A stretch of DNA of 64,000 bases from Acidimicrobiales bacterium (GCA_040219085.1 JAVJTC010000017.1:62001-126000), one strand, 5' to 3'; counted from the first letter of the stretch, positions 1 to 9,244 are shown. A program made the numbers and translations. Notes: generated by a model not told the origin, from the letters alone.

Positions 1-316
1 GCGGGCTGGGGTAGCCACCCCGGGCGATCGTGGCCTCGTGGACCAGCGCGTCGATCTCGTCGGTGGTGACACCGGGAGCGACGTGGTCAGCCGCGAGGAT
101 GAGGATCTCGGCGGCGGCCGCACCCGCCCGGCGCATCGCGGCGATCTCCTCCGGCGTGCGCACCGGCGACGACACGGAAGGACCGGGGTCCCCGGTGGCT
201 GCGTAGGGCGGCCTGGGGATCCCAGCGGGAACGGTACGCTTCGGGCCTATCAGGCCGCGCCTGACCGGGGGGTCCGAGGGGGTGGCGGAGGAGCCCCTCC
301 GCTTGCGCTTGGCCAT
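1..316 (-). CDS. map: Methionine aminopeptidase type I, N-terminal part (cut by window edge)
   Basis: Removes the initiator methionine from new proteins in the cytosol using a two-metal centre. Only the first 105 codons lie in the window. After a basic start (MAKRKRRG) comes a Pro-rich linker (RTVPAGIPRPPYA), then the family core RTPEEIAAMRRAGAAAAEIL and ...EATIARGGYPSP, which is where the first substrate-pocket residues begin. The linker resembles the PxxP extension of actinobacterial MapB-type enzymes. The start at 316 has a GAGG ribosome site 7 bases upstream. The gene lies 75 bases downstream of the GGDEF/EAL gene on the same strand. Catalytic metal ligands lie outside the window. The family assignment is firm. 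Confidence 0.9.
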   Translation of the reverse strand, partial: MAKRKRRGSSATPSDPPVRRGLIGPKRTVPAGIPRPPYAATGDPGPSVSSPVRTPEEIAAMRRAGAAAAEILILAADHVAPGVTTDEIDALVHEATIARGGYPSP

Positions 317-391
317 CGTGTACCTCGTGTTCTCGGGCCTGGGTGATGTGATCCGCCGGGTCCGGACGACCCGGCACCCGTTGCTTCGACG

Positions 392-2977
392 CTACCGCTC
401 AGCCGGTTCGGGGCCTCGGTCCACCTCGGCCCGGAGCAACCGCTGGATCTCAGCGGCGGACACCGCGGGACCGAACAGGAAGCCCTGGCCGCGCCGACAC
501 CCCATCGAAACGAGGGTCTCGGCCTGGGCGGCGGATTCGATCCCCTCGGCCGAGACCTCCATCCCGAGCGACGTCGCGAGGCCGATGATCGCCTCGACGA
601 TGGCGCGGTCGTAGGGGTCGTCGACGACGTCGGTCACGAAAGACCGGTCGATCTTCAAGAGGTCGACGGGGAAGGACTTCACGTAGGTGAATCCGCCGTA
701 CCCGGTGCCGAAGTCGTCGATCGCAACGCTCCCACCACGTGCCCGGATGGACTCCAGCACGACCCGGGCGGTGTCGGGCTCGGCGAGAAGAGCCGTCTCC
801 GTCAACTCGATGCACAGGAGCCGCAGCGACGGTGCGGCTCCGTTCAACTCGTCGAGCAGGTGCAACAGATCATCGGGCGCCGCGAGCTGCACGGCCGAGA
901 GGTTGACGCGGCACTGGAAGTCCGGCGGGAGATCGGTCCACGCCGCGAGATCCTCCCACGTGCGACGCAGCGCGTACTCGCCGATGTCGACGAGCAGTCC
1001 GCTGTCCTCTGCGATCTCCACGAAGTCCGCGGCGCCGAGTCGGCCGCGTTCGGGGTGGTCCCAACGGACCAGCGCCTCGACACCGACCAGGCGGCCGGTC
1101 GCGAGGTCCACCTCGGGCTGGTACACGACGACCAGCTCGTCGCGTCCAACGGCGCCGCGGAGATCCGTCTCCAACATCGAGCGGAGGCCGAGCCGGGCTT
1201 CGAGCGCGTCGTCGTGGAAGACGACCCGGTTGCGCCCCGCCTCTTTCGCCGCGTACATCGCGAGGTCCGCCGCGTGCACGAGCTCGGGCGCCTTCACCTC
1301 CGCTGTGGCCACGGCGACGCCGATGCTCACCGAGGTGAGGACCTCCTTCGAGCCGATCTCCATCGGTTCCTCGAGCATGACGCGCAGCCGCTCCGCCCCG
1401 GCGGCCACAGCCCCGACGCCACCGGACACCTCGAGATAGACGAGAAACTCGTCACCCCCGACACGGGCGATGAGTCCGGGCTGCGCCACCGCCTCCCGCA
1501 GCCGACCGGCCACACGGCTCAGGACCTCGTCCCCGACGAGGTGACCCATCGAGTCGTTGATGTGCTTGAACCTGTCCAGATCGACGAACAGCAGTGCCCC
1601 GGCACCTTCCGACGACGCCGCCAACCGCTCCGCGAGCCGGTCCGCGAAGGCGGTCCGGTTGAGCAGACCGGTCAACGAGTCGCGGCGGGCGGCCCGCTCG
1701 AGCTGCAACTCGACCGTCTTGCGGCGCGTCACGTCGAGCGCGTAGAGCGTCACTCCGGTGGGCTCACCGTCCACGTCCACCTCGGGAGCGAACCGCGCCC
1801 AGATCCACCGCGACCCGTCACCGACCCGGATGCGCGTCTCCAACTCGACGATCTCGAGCGACGCGATGCACCCGGCGACGGCCGCCGACCACTGCCCGGG
1901 CGGGTCGGTGACACCGAGCGCCTCGACACCCGCTCCGACGAGGACCTCGTGACCGAGCCCGACCACACCCAGCGAGCGATGGCTCGCGAACCGGATGATG
2001 CCGTCACGGTCCACCCTGACCACGAGCGCCGGCGCGTTCTCGACCACCGAGCGGTGGCGCCGTTCACTCTCGCGGAGACGCTGCTCGGCGCGACGCCGTT
2101 CGGTGACGTCCTCGACGACGCTGAACGTGTACCCCAGAGCGCCATCGGAGCGGGCGACGCGTGCGATGTGCGCCCGCAGCCACCGCTCCTCACCGTGACG
2201 CAGGATCCGGTACTCGTTCTCGATGTGCTCCTCGCGACCGGTGAGGACCCCGTCGATCAACGCCGCGGTGCGCTCGGCATCGTCTTCGTGGACGAAGCCC
2301 TCGGGGCCCCGCCCGACCAGATCGTCGAGCGGAACACCGACCATCTCGCAGTAGGCCCCGTTCGCCTGCAGGAGCCGTCGCTGAGGGTCGCGGATCACCA
2401 GACCGACGTGGCCCGTCTCCCACAGGGCTGAGAGACGACGCAGGAGCTCGTTGGCCGCCTCGGCGCCCACGAGGAGCCGACCGATCGCCACGATCGCTCC
2501 GCGTTCGGCCGCGCCACTCGGGGGGCGTGTCAATCCGCAGAGGGTGACGAGGCCGCCCTGTTGCCCCCCGGCATGCACCGGGATGCACATGCCGAGCAGT
2601 GCCCCGGGCCCGTCGTCGAAGTCGACCCGTAGCTCGGGCACCGGCCCCTCGTCACCGAGGGGCACGAGTCCGTGGTGCTCCGGCGCGACCCGCTCCAGTT
2701 TCTGCGCCAGCTCTGGCGCGAATGCGATCGGCAGGTCGCCGAGAGGCGCTTCGTCGCGGTAGTGGGCCGCCGCCGGGACCAGTCGCCGGGCGGCCGGGTC
2801 CTGGAGCCAGACCCGGGCCCGACTCACGCCGAAGAGGTCGCAGACCTCTTCGAGGATCCCACTGACGACCTCCGCGAGGTCCGAACGAAACGGATCGGCG
2901 AGCTCCGTCGCGGCCTTCAGGACCAGCGCGCCGAGGCGCACGTCCATGGTGAAGTCGCGCCCGCCCTCCACCGTCAT
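392..2977 (-). CDS. GAF-PAS-PAS-GGDEF-EAL cyclic-di-GMP signalling protein
   Basis: 861-residue cytosolic protein predicted to make and/or break cyclic-di-GMP. Order: GAF-like domain (about 18-175), PAS (about 180-300, ending VVEDVTERR), PAS (about 305-420, ending LYALDVTRRK), GGDEF (about 425-590) and EAL (about 600-850). The diguanylate cyclase signature RVGGDEFLVY (about residue 506) and the phosphodiesterase motif VGVEALVRW (about 633) are both intact, with later EAL residues such as AIDDFGTGYGG. It may therefore be bifunctional. No membrane segment is seen. Start and upstream crotonase stop form ATGA (2974-2977), so translation is probably coupled and the start is secure. The stimulus is unknown; the GAF domain could bind a small ligand. 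Confidence 0.93.
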   Translation of the reverse strand: MTVEGGRDFTMDVRLGALVLKAATELADPFRSDLAEVVSGILEEVCDLFGVSRARVWLQDPAARRLVPAAAHYRDEAPLGDLPIAFAPELAQKLERVAPEHHGLVPLGDEGPVPELRVDFDDGPGALLGMCIPVHAGGQQGGLVTLCGLTRPPSGAAERGAIVAIGRLLVGAEAANELLRRLSALWETGHVGLVIRDPQRRLLQANGAYCEMVGVPLDDLVGRGPEGFVHEDDAERTAALIDGVLTGREEHIENEYRILRHGEERWLRAHIARVARSDGALGYTFSVVEDVTERRRAEQRLRESERRHRSVVENAPALVVRVDRDGIIRFASHRSLGVVGLGHEVLVGAGVEALGVTDPPGQWSAAVAGCIASLEIVELETRIRVGDGSRWIWARFAPEVDVDGEPTGVTLYALDVTRRKTVELQLERAARRDSLTGLLNRTAFADRLAERLAASSEGAGALLFVDLDRFKHINDSMGHLVGDEVLSRVAGRLREAVAQPGLIARVGGDEFLVYLEVSGGVGAVAAGAERLRVMLEEPMEIGSKEVLTSVSIGVAVATAEVKAPELVHAADLAMYAAKEAGRNRVVFHDDALEARLGLRSMLETDLRGAVGRDELVVVYQPEVDLATGRLVGVEALVRWDHPERGRLGAADFVEIAEDSGLLVDIGEYALRRTWEDLAAWTDLPPDFQCRVNLSAVQLAAPDDLLHLLDELNGAAPSLRLLCIELTETALLAEPDTARVVLESIRARGGSVAIDDFGTGYGGFTYVKSFPVDLLKIDRSFVTDVVDDPYDRAIVEAIIGLATSLGMEVSAEGIESAAQAETLVSMGCRRGQGFLFGPAVSAAEIQRLLRAEVDRGPEPAER

Positions 2978-3777
2978 CCCCCCGGCCAGCGCGGCGGGCG
3001 CTTCTCCAGGAATGCGCCGATCCCCTCACGCGCGGCGTCGTTCGACGCGTTGTCGACCATGATCGGCGTCGTGATGTCGTAGGCGTCGACCTCGGGGCGG
3101 CCGACCTGCGCGTAGAAGGCCCGCTTTCCGAGCGCGACCACCTCCCGGCTCGACGCGGCGATCGCCGCCGCGAGCGCGTCGGTGGCGGACGTCAGGTCCG
3201 CCACGGGCACCACCCGGTTGACGAGACCCCACGAGAGCGCCGTGGCGGCATCGACCGGCTCGCCGGTCAGCAGCATCTCGAGAGCGCGCCGGGGCCCGAT
3301 GACAGCGGTGAGCGGCACCATCGGCGTCGAACAGAACAGACCGATCCGCACGCCGGGCGTCGCGAAGGCGGCCCGGTCGGACGCGACCGCGAGATCGCAC
3401 GAGGCGACGAGCTGACATCCCGCCGCGGTGGCGAGTCCGTCGACCTCTGCGATGACCGGGACGGGCAGGGCGCGCAGCCCTTCCATCGCGCGTCGACAGG
3501 ACGCGAAGACCGCCTCGTGGTCCGGGGTGCCGCCGGCGAGCAGTTCCCGCAGGTCGTGGCCCGACGAGAAGACCGGTCCCTGCGCCGCGATCACGATCAC
3601 CTTGACACTGGTATCGGCGGCGGCTCTCGCCGCAGCGGCGGCGAGGTCGTCGAGGAGTTCCGCCGAGAGCGCGTTGCGGTTCTGCGGCCGGGCGAGTGTC
3701 AGTCGGGCGATGGGGGCCTCGACGCAAGCCTGCACCGTCTCGGCCGCCGCTGGGTGGTCACCTGAACGAGGACTCAT
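2974..3777 (-). CDS. Enoyl-CoA hydratase/isomerase family protein (ECHDC3-like)
   Basis: 267-residue crotonase-fold protein, full length. The oxyanion-hole segments are SSGHDLREL (about 70-80) and AAGCQLVASCDLAVASD (about 118-134). The second catalytic region reads ATPGVRIGLFCSTP, which lacks the glutamates used by classical enoyl-CoA hydratases and is characteristic of the ECHDC3 subgroup, so hydratase activity is uncertain. It is first in a minus-strand unit with the GGDEF/EAL gene (ATGA overlap). The start at 3777 is preceded by TAGTCT six bases upstream, fitting a leaderless transcript. The promoter is shared back to back with the metal transporter. Confidence 0.88.
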   Translation of the reverse strand: MSPRSGDHPAAAETVQACVEAPIARLTLARPQNRNALSAELLDDLAAAAARAAADTSVKVIVIAAQGPVFSSGHDLRELLAGGTPDHEAVFASCRRAMEGLRALPVPVIAEVDGLATAAGCQLVASCDLAVASDRAAFATPGVRIGLFCSTPMVPLTAVIGPRRALEMLLTGEPVDAATALSWGLVNRVVPVADLTSATDALAAAIAASSREVVALGKRAFYAQVGRPEVDAYDITTPIMVDNASNDAAREGIGAFLEKRPPRWPGG

Positions 3778-3783
3778 CGAACG

Positions 3784-3793
3784 AGACTAGTTT
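3784..3793. promoter_or_regulatory. Overlapping divergent -10 elements
   Basis: Minus strand: TAGTCT (3789-3784), 6 bases before the crotonase ATG at 3777. Plus strand: TAGTTT (3788-3793), 9 bases before the CDF ATG at 3803. The hexamers overlap by two bases, so both promoters share one 25-base intergenic gap and probably cannot be occupied together. Inferred from sequence only. Confidence 0.5.
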
Positions 3794-3802
3794 CGTCCGG
3801 GC

Positions 3803-4753
3803 ATGTCGGCATCGGGTGGAACCAGAGCGATCATCGCGGCTTTCCTTGCGAACCTGGCAATCGCGTGCGCGAAACTCGTCGGGTTCTTCGTCACGTCGTC
3901 CGCGTCCCTGCTCGCCGAGGCCGTCCATTCCTTCGCGGACACCGGTAACCAGGCCCTGCTCCTGCTGGGCGGGCGGCGGGCGAAGCGCGAAGCGACGCCG
4001 CTACACCCCTTCGGCTATGGCCGGGAACGGTACTTCTGGGCCTTCGTCGTGGCGCTGGTCCTGTTCACCGGCGGCTCGCTGTTCGCCGTGTACGAGGGAA
4101 TCGACAAGATCCGCCATCCCCACGAGCTGGAGAGTCTCGGGTGGGCGATGGGCATCCTCGGCCTGGCGATCGTGCTGGAGGGCTACTCACTACGCACCGC
4201 GATCGTCGAATCCAACGCGGTGCGGGGCACGACGAGCTGGAGCACGTTCATCCGTCGGAGCCGCTCACCCGAGCTCCCCGTCGTCCTGCTCGAGGATCTG
4301 GGGGCGATGGTCGGTCTGGTCATCGCCCTGAGCGCGATCCTCACCGCGGAGGTCACCGGCGACGCCGTCTGGGACGGCATCGGCACGCTGTCGATCGGCG
4401 TGCTGCTCGGAGTGATCGCCATCGTGCTGGCCATCGAGATGAAGAGCCTGCTGATCGGCGAGGGCGCCGTGGCCGACCAGCGTGACCGCATCGTCGCGGC
4501 GATCGCCGCAGCGCCGGAGGTGGTCCAGTTGATCCACCTGCGCACTCTGCACCTGGGACCCGAGGAGCTTCTGGTCACCGCCAAGGTCGAGTACACGAGT
4601 GGGCTCGACGTACCGGCGCTGGCGCGTACGATCGACCGGACCGAGATCGCCATCCGCGACGCAACGGACCTGTCGGCCGTCGTCTACATCGAACCCGACA
4701 TCAGACGGACCCACGGCGTGAGCGCCGGGGGGCCCGGAGAGGCCCACCAATGA
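3803..4753 (+). CDS. Cation diffusion facilitator family transporter (SLC30A9-like)
   Basis: 316-residue inner-membrane exporter of divalent metal ions, probably Zn2+ or a similar metal. About six hydrophobic helices fill residues 8-220 and a cytosolic metal-binding tail follows. The metal-site motif HSFAD (about 42-46) and its partner LLEDLGA in a later helix give the paired HxxxD/ExxxD ligands of the family. HPFGYGRERYFWAF after helix 2 is typical of the SLC30A9-like branch, as is the longer loop between helices 3 and 4. The start at 3803 is leaderless-like. The stop overlaps the next ATG (4750-4753), so the two genes are translationally coupled. Confidence 0.9.
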   Translation: MSASGGTRAIIAAFLANLAIACAKLVGFFVTSSASLLAEAVHSFADTGNQALLLLGGRRAKREATPLHPFGYGRERYFWAFVVALVLFTGGSLFAVYEGIDKIRHPHELESLGWAMGILGLAIVLEGYSLRTAIVESNAVRGTTSWSTFIRRSRSPELPVVLLEDLGAMVGLVIALSAILTAEVTGDAVWDGIGTLSIGVLLGVIAIVLAIEMKSLLIGEGAVADQRDRIVAAIAAAPEVVQLIHLRTLHLGPEELLVTAKVEYTSGLDVPALARTIDRTEIAIRDATDLSAVVYIEPDIRRTHGVSAGGPGEAHQ

Positions 4754-5739
4754 GTTTCCAAGCACTGCTGTTGACCCGCGACGGGGACTTCCGTTGCGCC
4801 ATCACGGAACTGGACGAGGCAGCTCTGCCCGAGCGGGCGGTGACGATCGACGTCGAGTACTCGACGGTCAACTACAAGGACGCTCTGGCTGTTCTCGACC
4901 GGGGCAGGATCGTGCGCGAGTGGCCGATGGTTCCCGGCATCGACCTCGCCGGGGTCGTGTCCGCGAGCACCGACGAGTCGTGGTCACCGGGCGACCGGGT
5001 CGTCGTGAACGGCTGGGAACTCGGTGAGTCGCGGTGGGGCGGACTGGCCGAGAAGGCCGCTGTGGACCCAGGGTGGCCGACACGTCTGCCCGAGGGCGTC
5101 TCCACCCATGACGCCGCCGCCATCGGCACCGCCGGCTACACGGCCATGTTGTGCGTACAGGCCCTCGAGAACCACGGCCTGGTTCCCGGAGACGGACCCG
5201 TCGTCGTCACCGGCGCAGCGGGAGGCGTCGGCAGCGTCGCCATCGCTCTGCTGGCACATGCAGGCCACGAGGTGGTCGCCTCCACCGGGCGGGTCGAGAC
5301 CGAGGGCGAGTATCTGCGCGGCCTGGGCGCGAGCGAGGTCATCCACCGCGAGGAACTGTCACGTGAGGCGAAGCCGCTCGAGGGCGCCCGGTGGGCGGGG
5401 GCCGTCGACACCGTCGGGTCGACCACGCTGGCGACGGTGCTCGCCCAGACGGTCCCCCACGGCTGCGTGGCGGCATGTGGACTCGCAGGCGGAGCCGACC
5501 TGCCGACCACGGTCATGCCCTTCATCCTGCGCGGCGTCGTGCTGGCCGGCGTGAACTCCGTGTACGAGACACCCGCAGTGCGCGATGCGGCCTGGGCGCG
5601 GCTGGCCACCGACCTCGACGAGAAGCTGCTCGCCGCGATGACCGACGCCACCGTCGGCCTCGGATCGGTCACCGGCGTCGCCACGCGGGTGCTGTCGGGA
5701 CAGGTCCGCGGACGCGTTGTGGTCGACGTACGACGGTGA
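4750..5739 (+). CDS. acuI: AcuI/YhdH-type NADPH-dependent acrylyl-CoA reductase family oxidoreductase
   Basis: 329-residue medium-chain dehydrogenase/reductase, the usual length for AcuI/YhdH. These enzymes reduce acryloyl-CoA to propanoyl-CoA with NADPH, detoxifying an electrophile of DMSP and 3-hydroxypropionate breakdown. Seen: GroES-like N-domain with STVNYKDALA, the Rossmann loop VVVTGAAGGVGSVAIALLA (about 153-171), and the family-specific AVDTVGSTTLATVLAQT and VNSVYETP. No zinc-ligand cysteines are apparent, as expected. ATGA overlap with the upstream transporter. The exact substrate in this organism is not known. Confidence 0.85.
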   Translation: MSFQALLLTRDGDFRCAITELDEAALPERAVTIDVEYSTVNYKDALAVLDRGRIVREWPMVPGIDLAGVVSASTDESWSPGDRVVVNGWELGESRWGGLAEKAAVDPGWPTRLPEGVSTHDAAAIGTAGYTAMLCVQALENHGLVPGDGPVVVTGAAGGVGSVAIALLAHAGHEVVASTGRVETEGEYLRGLGASEVIHREELSREAKPLEGARWAGAVDTVGSTTLATVLAQTVPHGCVAACGLAGGADLPTTVMPFILRGVVLAGVNSVYETPAVRDAAWARLATDLDEKLLAAMTDATVGLGSVTGVATRVLSGQVRGRVVVDVRR

Positions 5740-5750
5740 CGGAGGGGGCC

Positions 5751-5756
5751 TAGAAT
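5751..5756 (+). promoter_or_regulatory. -10 element for the DUF6159 gene
   Basis: TAGAAT (5 of 6 to TATAAT) 36 bases before the ATG at 5793, leaving a leader of about 30 bases with ribosome site GGAGAA (5779-5784). No convincing -35 box. Confidence 0.45.
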
Positions 5757-5792
5757 CGGGGCAACCCGAACCCCCGAACGGAGAACGACCTG

Positions 5793-6686
5793 ATGGGCCG
5801 CTTCCAGACCTCGCTCGAACTCGCAAAGACCTCGTGGAAGGTGTTGCAGCGGGACCGCGAGTTGCTGTGGCTCCCGGTGATCGGCTTCACCCTGTCGGCG
5901 CTCATCGCCGGCGTTGCGCTCGGCATCTCGTTCCTCGTCGACTACGACATCGACACGTCGACGATGGAGGCCGGACCGGCCACGACGGTCGCCTGGATCG
6001 TCGCAGGTCTCGCGATCGCGACGATCACGTCCCTGGTGCAGGGCTCGCTCGTGTCGGGTGCGGCCGAGCGCATGCGGGGCGGCGACCCGACCGTCTCGTC
6101 GGCCATCGGCGGCGCGCTGGCCCGCCTGCCCCAACTCCTGGGCTGGACCATCATCACCTCCACCGTGGGCCTGATCCTGCGGGCGATCCGGGAGCGGTCC
6201 GGCATCGTCGGCGACATCTTCGCCGGACTCCTCGACATGGCCTGGCAGGTCATCACCTTCCTCGTCGTCCCCGTCATCGTCTTGGAGAAGAAGGGCCCGA
6301 TCGAGGCCGTCAAGCGCTCCACCGAGTTGCTGCGCACCACGTGGGGCGAGAACCTCATCGGCCGCTTCGGCCTCGGCCTCGTCGGCATGCTGGCGATGCT
6401 CCCGGCACTCGTCCCGATCCTCATCGGCGTGCAGCTCGGCGGCGCCGGCCTCGTCATCGGCATCGCCATCGGTGCGGTCTGGATCGGCCTCATCGCGGTG
6501 ATCATGACGGCGCTCACCGCCATCTACCAGACCGCCCTGTACGACTTCGCAGCGAACAACCACGTTCCCGAGGACTTCGTCGGCACCGGCCTCGACACCG
6601 CCTTCGAGAGCCGCGAGGGCGGCCCCAACACCGGTCGCGGGGGCTTCGGGGGGCCCTTCTCCTCGGGCGGCTTCGGGGGTCGCTGA
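5793..6686 (+). CDS. DUF6159 family multi-spanning membrane protein
   Basis: 297-residue integral membrane protein with the N-terminus typical of DUF6159 (MGRFQTSLELAKTSWKVL). Hydrophobic segments lie near residues 27-50, 65-85, 110-130, 148-168 and two more between 190 and 255. After them comes a soluble Gly/Phe-rich tail (GGRGGFGGPFSSGGFGG), which may be disordered. The middle segment VLEKKGPIEAVKRSTELLRTTWGEN is shared with the wider group of glycerophosphodiester phosphodiesterase-associated membrane domains. Function is unknown. It has its own -10 element, and a strong palindrome follows the stop, so it is probably monocistronic. Confidence 0.8.
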   Translation: MGRFQTSLELAKTSWKVLQRDRELLWLPVIGFTLSALIAGVALGISFLVDYDIDTSTMEAGPATTVAWIVAGLAIATITSLVQGSLVSGAAERMRGGDPTVSSAIGGALARLPQLLGWTIITSTVGLILRAIRERSGIVGDIFAGLLDMAWQVITFLVVPVIVLEKKGPIEAVKRSTELLRTTWGENLIGRFGLGLVGMLAMLPALVPILIGVQLGGAGLVIGIAIGAVWIGLIAVIMTALTAIYQTALYDFAANNHVPEDFVGTGLDTAFESREGGPNTGRGGFGGPFSSGGFGGR

Positions 6687-6705
6687 GCGGCACGACGGAT
6701 CGCCG

Positions 6706-6725
6706 GCCGCCCTCGAGGGCGGCCC
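6706..6725. terminator. Perfect 20-base palindrome, probable transcription terminator
   Basis: GGCCGCCCTC followed immediately by its reverse complement, 20 bases after the DUF6159 stop, with flanking CCGG/CCGG-type pairing extending the stem. There is no T-run, so termination would be hairpin-only or factor-assisted. It separates the membrane protein gene from the Fur regulator. Confidence 0.5.
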
Positions 6726-6763
6726 CTCGAAGCGGCCGGCACCCAGTTATGAGTGGGTTTTGA

Positions 6764-6782
6764 TCTTGACAATGTCTAGACT
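6764..6782 (+). promoter_or_regulatory. Promoter/operator of the Fur-family gene
   Basis: ATCTTGACAATGTCTAGACT contains TTGACA (6766-6771), the 8-base palindrome GTCTAGAC (6774-6781) and a possible -10 TAGACT (6777-6782), 10 bases before ATG 6793. The right half TGTCTAGAC matches TGTCCAAAC of the rubrerythrin operator at 7 of 9 positions, so the regulator may control itself. ATCTTGAC is also reminiscent, from memory, of mycobacterial furA start regions. Confidence 0.5.
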
Positions 6783-6792
6783 AGGCCCGGTC

Positions 6793-7230
6793 ATGGACAC
6801 ACTCCTCGAGAGACTCCGAGCACGAGGCATCCGCCTCACAGCGCAGCGCCGCGTCGTCGCCCAGGTTCTCGAAGGCGACAACGTCCACCTCACCGCCGAC
6901 GAGATCCACGACCGGGCCCGGCTCGAGCTCCCCGAGATCAGCCGCGCCACCGTCTACAACTCGCTGCACGACTTCGTGAATCTCGGCGAGGTCGGTGAGG
7001 TCAACCACGGTCGGGCGGTGCGCTTCGATCCAAACGCGCACGTCCGCCACCACCACTTCATCTGCGACGACTGCGACCGGGTCTTCGACGTGGGCGTCGA
7101 CGGGGCGGACCGACTCTCGGTCGCAGGCCTCGACGGCACGTCGTTCGATCCCGCCACCGTCGAGATGATCTTCAGCGGAACGTGTGGTCGCAGCGACTGC
7201 AGCGCCGCCCGCGCGGACGCACCCGCCTGA
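6793..7230 (+). CDS. Fur/PerR-family metal-dependent transcriptional regulator
   Basis: 145-residue DNA-binding repressor of the Fur superfamily. The winged-helix domain (about 1-80) holds the recognition segment SRATVYNSLHDF. The dimerisation and metal domain holds RHHHFICDDCDRVFDV (His-rich site plus CxxC) and a C-terminal C-x4-C (TCGRSDC), giving four cysteines for a structural zinc site. The ATG at 6793 (MDTLLERL) fits the family N-terminus better than ATG 6772, which lies inside the apparent promoter. The gene sits directly upstream of rubrerythrin. This neighbourhood suggests peroxide or iron sensing (PerR-like) rather than general iron uptake control, but the metal is not deducible. 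Confidence 0.88.
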   Translation: MDTLLERLRARGIRLTAQRRVVAQVLEGDNVHLTADEIHDRARLELPEISRATVYNSLHDFVNLGEVGEVNHGRAVRFDPNAHVRHHHFICDDCDRVFDVGVDGADRLSVAGLDGTSFDPATVEMIFSGTCGRSDCSAARADAPA

Positions 7231-7283
7231 CAGCTGCGCACCGTGTGGCGCACCGCACCACGCCGTTCTTCGAAAGTTTCCTT

Positions 7284-7302
7284 GTTTGGAGTTTGTCCAA
7301 AC
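7284..7302. promoter_or_regulatory. Palindromic operator upstream of rubrerythrin
   Basis: GTTTGGA - 5 bases - TCCAAAC: perfect 7-base arms centred at 7293. It overlaps the predicted -35 box TTGTCC (7293-7298); -10 TAGATT (7315-7320) lies 16 bases further on. A repressor bound here would block RNA polymerase. The adjacent Fur-family protein is the obvious candidate; that link is inferred. Confidence 0.65.
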
Positions 7303-7351
7303 TGACAGCACTGCTAGATTCCCAACCAACGAACCGTCCCAGGAGGACATG

Positions 7352-7771
<420 letters not shown>

Positions 7772-7777
7772 CCGCCC

Positions 7778-7795
7778 GCCGCCTCCCTGGGCGGC
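7778..7795. terminator. Small GC hairpin after rubrerythrin
   Basis: GCCGCC - 6 bases - GGCGGC, seven bases after the rubrerythrin stop and 22 bases before the next start. It could be a partial terminator or an mRNA-stabilising stem separating rubrerythrin from the downstream genes. No T-run. Confidence 0.35.
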
Positions 7796-7817
7796 ACCAC
7801 GAACGTAGGAGACATCC

Positions 7818-9176
7818 GTGAGCGGATCCGAAGGACCAGTCCCGTACGCCCCCACCGCAGGGCTGACGTACGACCCGGCCGACGGCGTCTACTGGGACGC
7901 CGATGCACTGGCCGGCGAGATCGACCGGACCTTCGAGATCTGCCACGGATGTCGCCTCTGCTTCAAGTTCTGCGACTCGTTCCCGTCGCTGTTCCGTTTC
8001 ATCGACGAGAACCACGACGGCGACGTCCGTGCCGTCACGGCGGCCGAGACCGACCAGGTGATGGACGAGTGCTTCCAGTGCAAGCTCTGCGAGATCAACT
8101 GCCCCTACACGGTGCGTGACCAGCACGAGTACCAACTGGACTTTCCCAAGCTCGTCCACCGGTACAAGGCGATCCGCACCCGCGAGGACGGAGTCTCGGT
8201 ACGCGACAAGTTCCTCGGTGACCCGGACCGCACCGGGGCCATGGCACGCGCATCGCTCGGCTCCGCCAACGTCTTGAACTCGCGGTCCAAGATCCACCGT
8301 AAGTTCCTCGAGAAGACCCTCGGGATCGATCACCGCAAACAGCTCCCCGAGTTCGCGAAGCAGACATTCGAGAAGTGGGCGATCGACCAGGGCCTCGTCT
8401 ACGACGACCCGACCGAGGGCGAAGCCGTCCTCTTCCAGACCTGCTATGTCCAACACAACGAACCCGAGGTCGGCCACGACACCGTCTCGGTCCTGAAGCA
8501 GAGCCAGGTCGAGATCACCTGCGAAAAGGGCCTGAAGTGCTGCGGCATGCCCGCATGGGAGTCCGGCGACCTCGACACGATGCGCGAGAAGGCATCGGTC
8601 AACCTCGCCAAGCTGCTCCCCCACGTCCGGGCCGGCAAGAAGGTCCTGGCGATCAACCCGACCTGTTCGATGATGTTGCGCCAGGAGTATCCGACGCTCG
8701 TGGCCGACTCCGACCGCGCCGCCGCTGCGGAGGTGGCCGCGGCCACCATGGACCCGAGCGAGTTCCTGTGGTCGATCCGCGACGAGGACCGGTTCAACAC
8801 GGACTTCAGGTCATCGCCCGGCGACACCGTGAGCTACCACGCACCGTGCCACCTGCGGGCGCAGGCCGTCGGCCTCAAGGGCCGGGACCTGATCCGGAAG
8901 ATCCCCGGGGTCACACCCCGACCGACGATCGAATGCTGCGGCCACGACGGCACGTACGCGATGAAGGTCGAAGGTTTCGAGACCTCCGTGCGGATCGGCC
9001 GCAAGGCCTTCGACGGCATGAAGTCGCACGACGCCGAGGTCTGGGCGACGGACTGCCCCCTGGCCGCCATCCAGTTCGACCAGCACGCCGGCCGCAAGCC
9101 CATGCACCCCATGTCGGTGCTCGCCCGGGCCTACGAGCCCGACGGATTCCCCAACCCGGTGCCCGGCGACGACTGA
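7818..9176 (+). CDS. Fe-S oxidoreductase with two 4Fe-4S sites and two CCG domains (HdrD/GlpC-like)
   Basis: 452-residue cytosolic electron-transfer protein. Two ferredoxin-type clusters lie at the N-terminus: [11 protein letters not shown] (residues 42-52) and [11 protein letters not shown] (85-95). Two cysteine-rich CCG domains follow, with KCCGMPAW (about 250) and [12 protein letters not shown] (about 378), as in GlpC and heterodisulfide-reductase subunit HdrD. No flavin motif is present. GTG start at 7818 with GGAG eight bases upstream. The order rubrerythrin / this protein / DUF3501 is, to my knowledge, a recurrent bacterial cluster. Inferred role: passing electrons to rubrerythrin or reducing a disulfide under oxidative stress. 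Confidence 0.88.
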   Translation: MSGSEGPVPYAPTAGLTYDPADGVYWDADALAGEIDRTFEICHGCRLCFKFCDSFPSLFRFIDENHDGDVRAVTAAETDQVMDECFQCKLCEINCPYTVRDQHEYQLDFPKLVHRYKAIRTREDGVSVRDKFLGDPDRTGAMARASLGSANVLNSRSKIHRKFLEKTLGIDHRKQLPEFAKQTFEKWAIDQGLVYDDPTEGEAVLFQTCYVQHNEPEVGHDTVSVLKQSQVEITCEKGLKCCGMPAWESGDLDTMREKASVNLAKLLPHVRAGKKVLAINPTCSMMLRQEYPTLVADSDRAAAAEVAAATMDPSEFLWSIRDEDRFNTDFRSSPGDTVSYHAPCHLRAQAVGLKGRDLIRKIPGVTPRPTIECCGHDGTYAMKVEGFETSVRIGRKAFDGMKSHDAEVWATDCPLAAIQFDQHAGRKPMHPMSVLARAYEPDGFPNPVPGDD

Positions 9177-9244
9177 ACCCGGGCTGTGGGAGAGAGCCGG
9201 GGGGCACACACCACACACGACCCCTGACCCACGAGGAGACAACG

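Noticed and set aside
860-2431. 523-codon plus-strand open frame opposite the GGDEF/EAL gene
   Set aside because: Shadow frame caused by GC-rich codons; no domain, and the minus strand has intact GGDEF and EAL motifs.
6772-6792. ATG 6772 as the start of the Fur-family gene
   Set aside because: It lies inside the apparent -10/operator; ATG 6793 gives the family-typical N-terminus.
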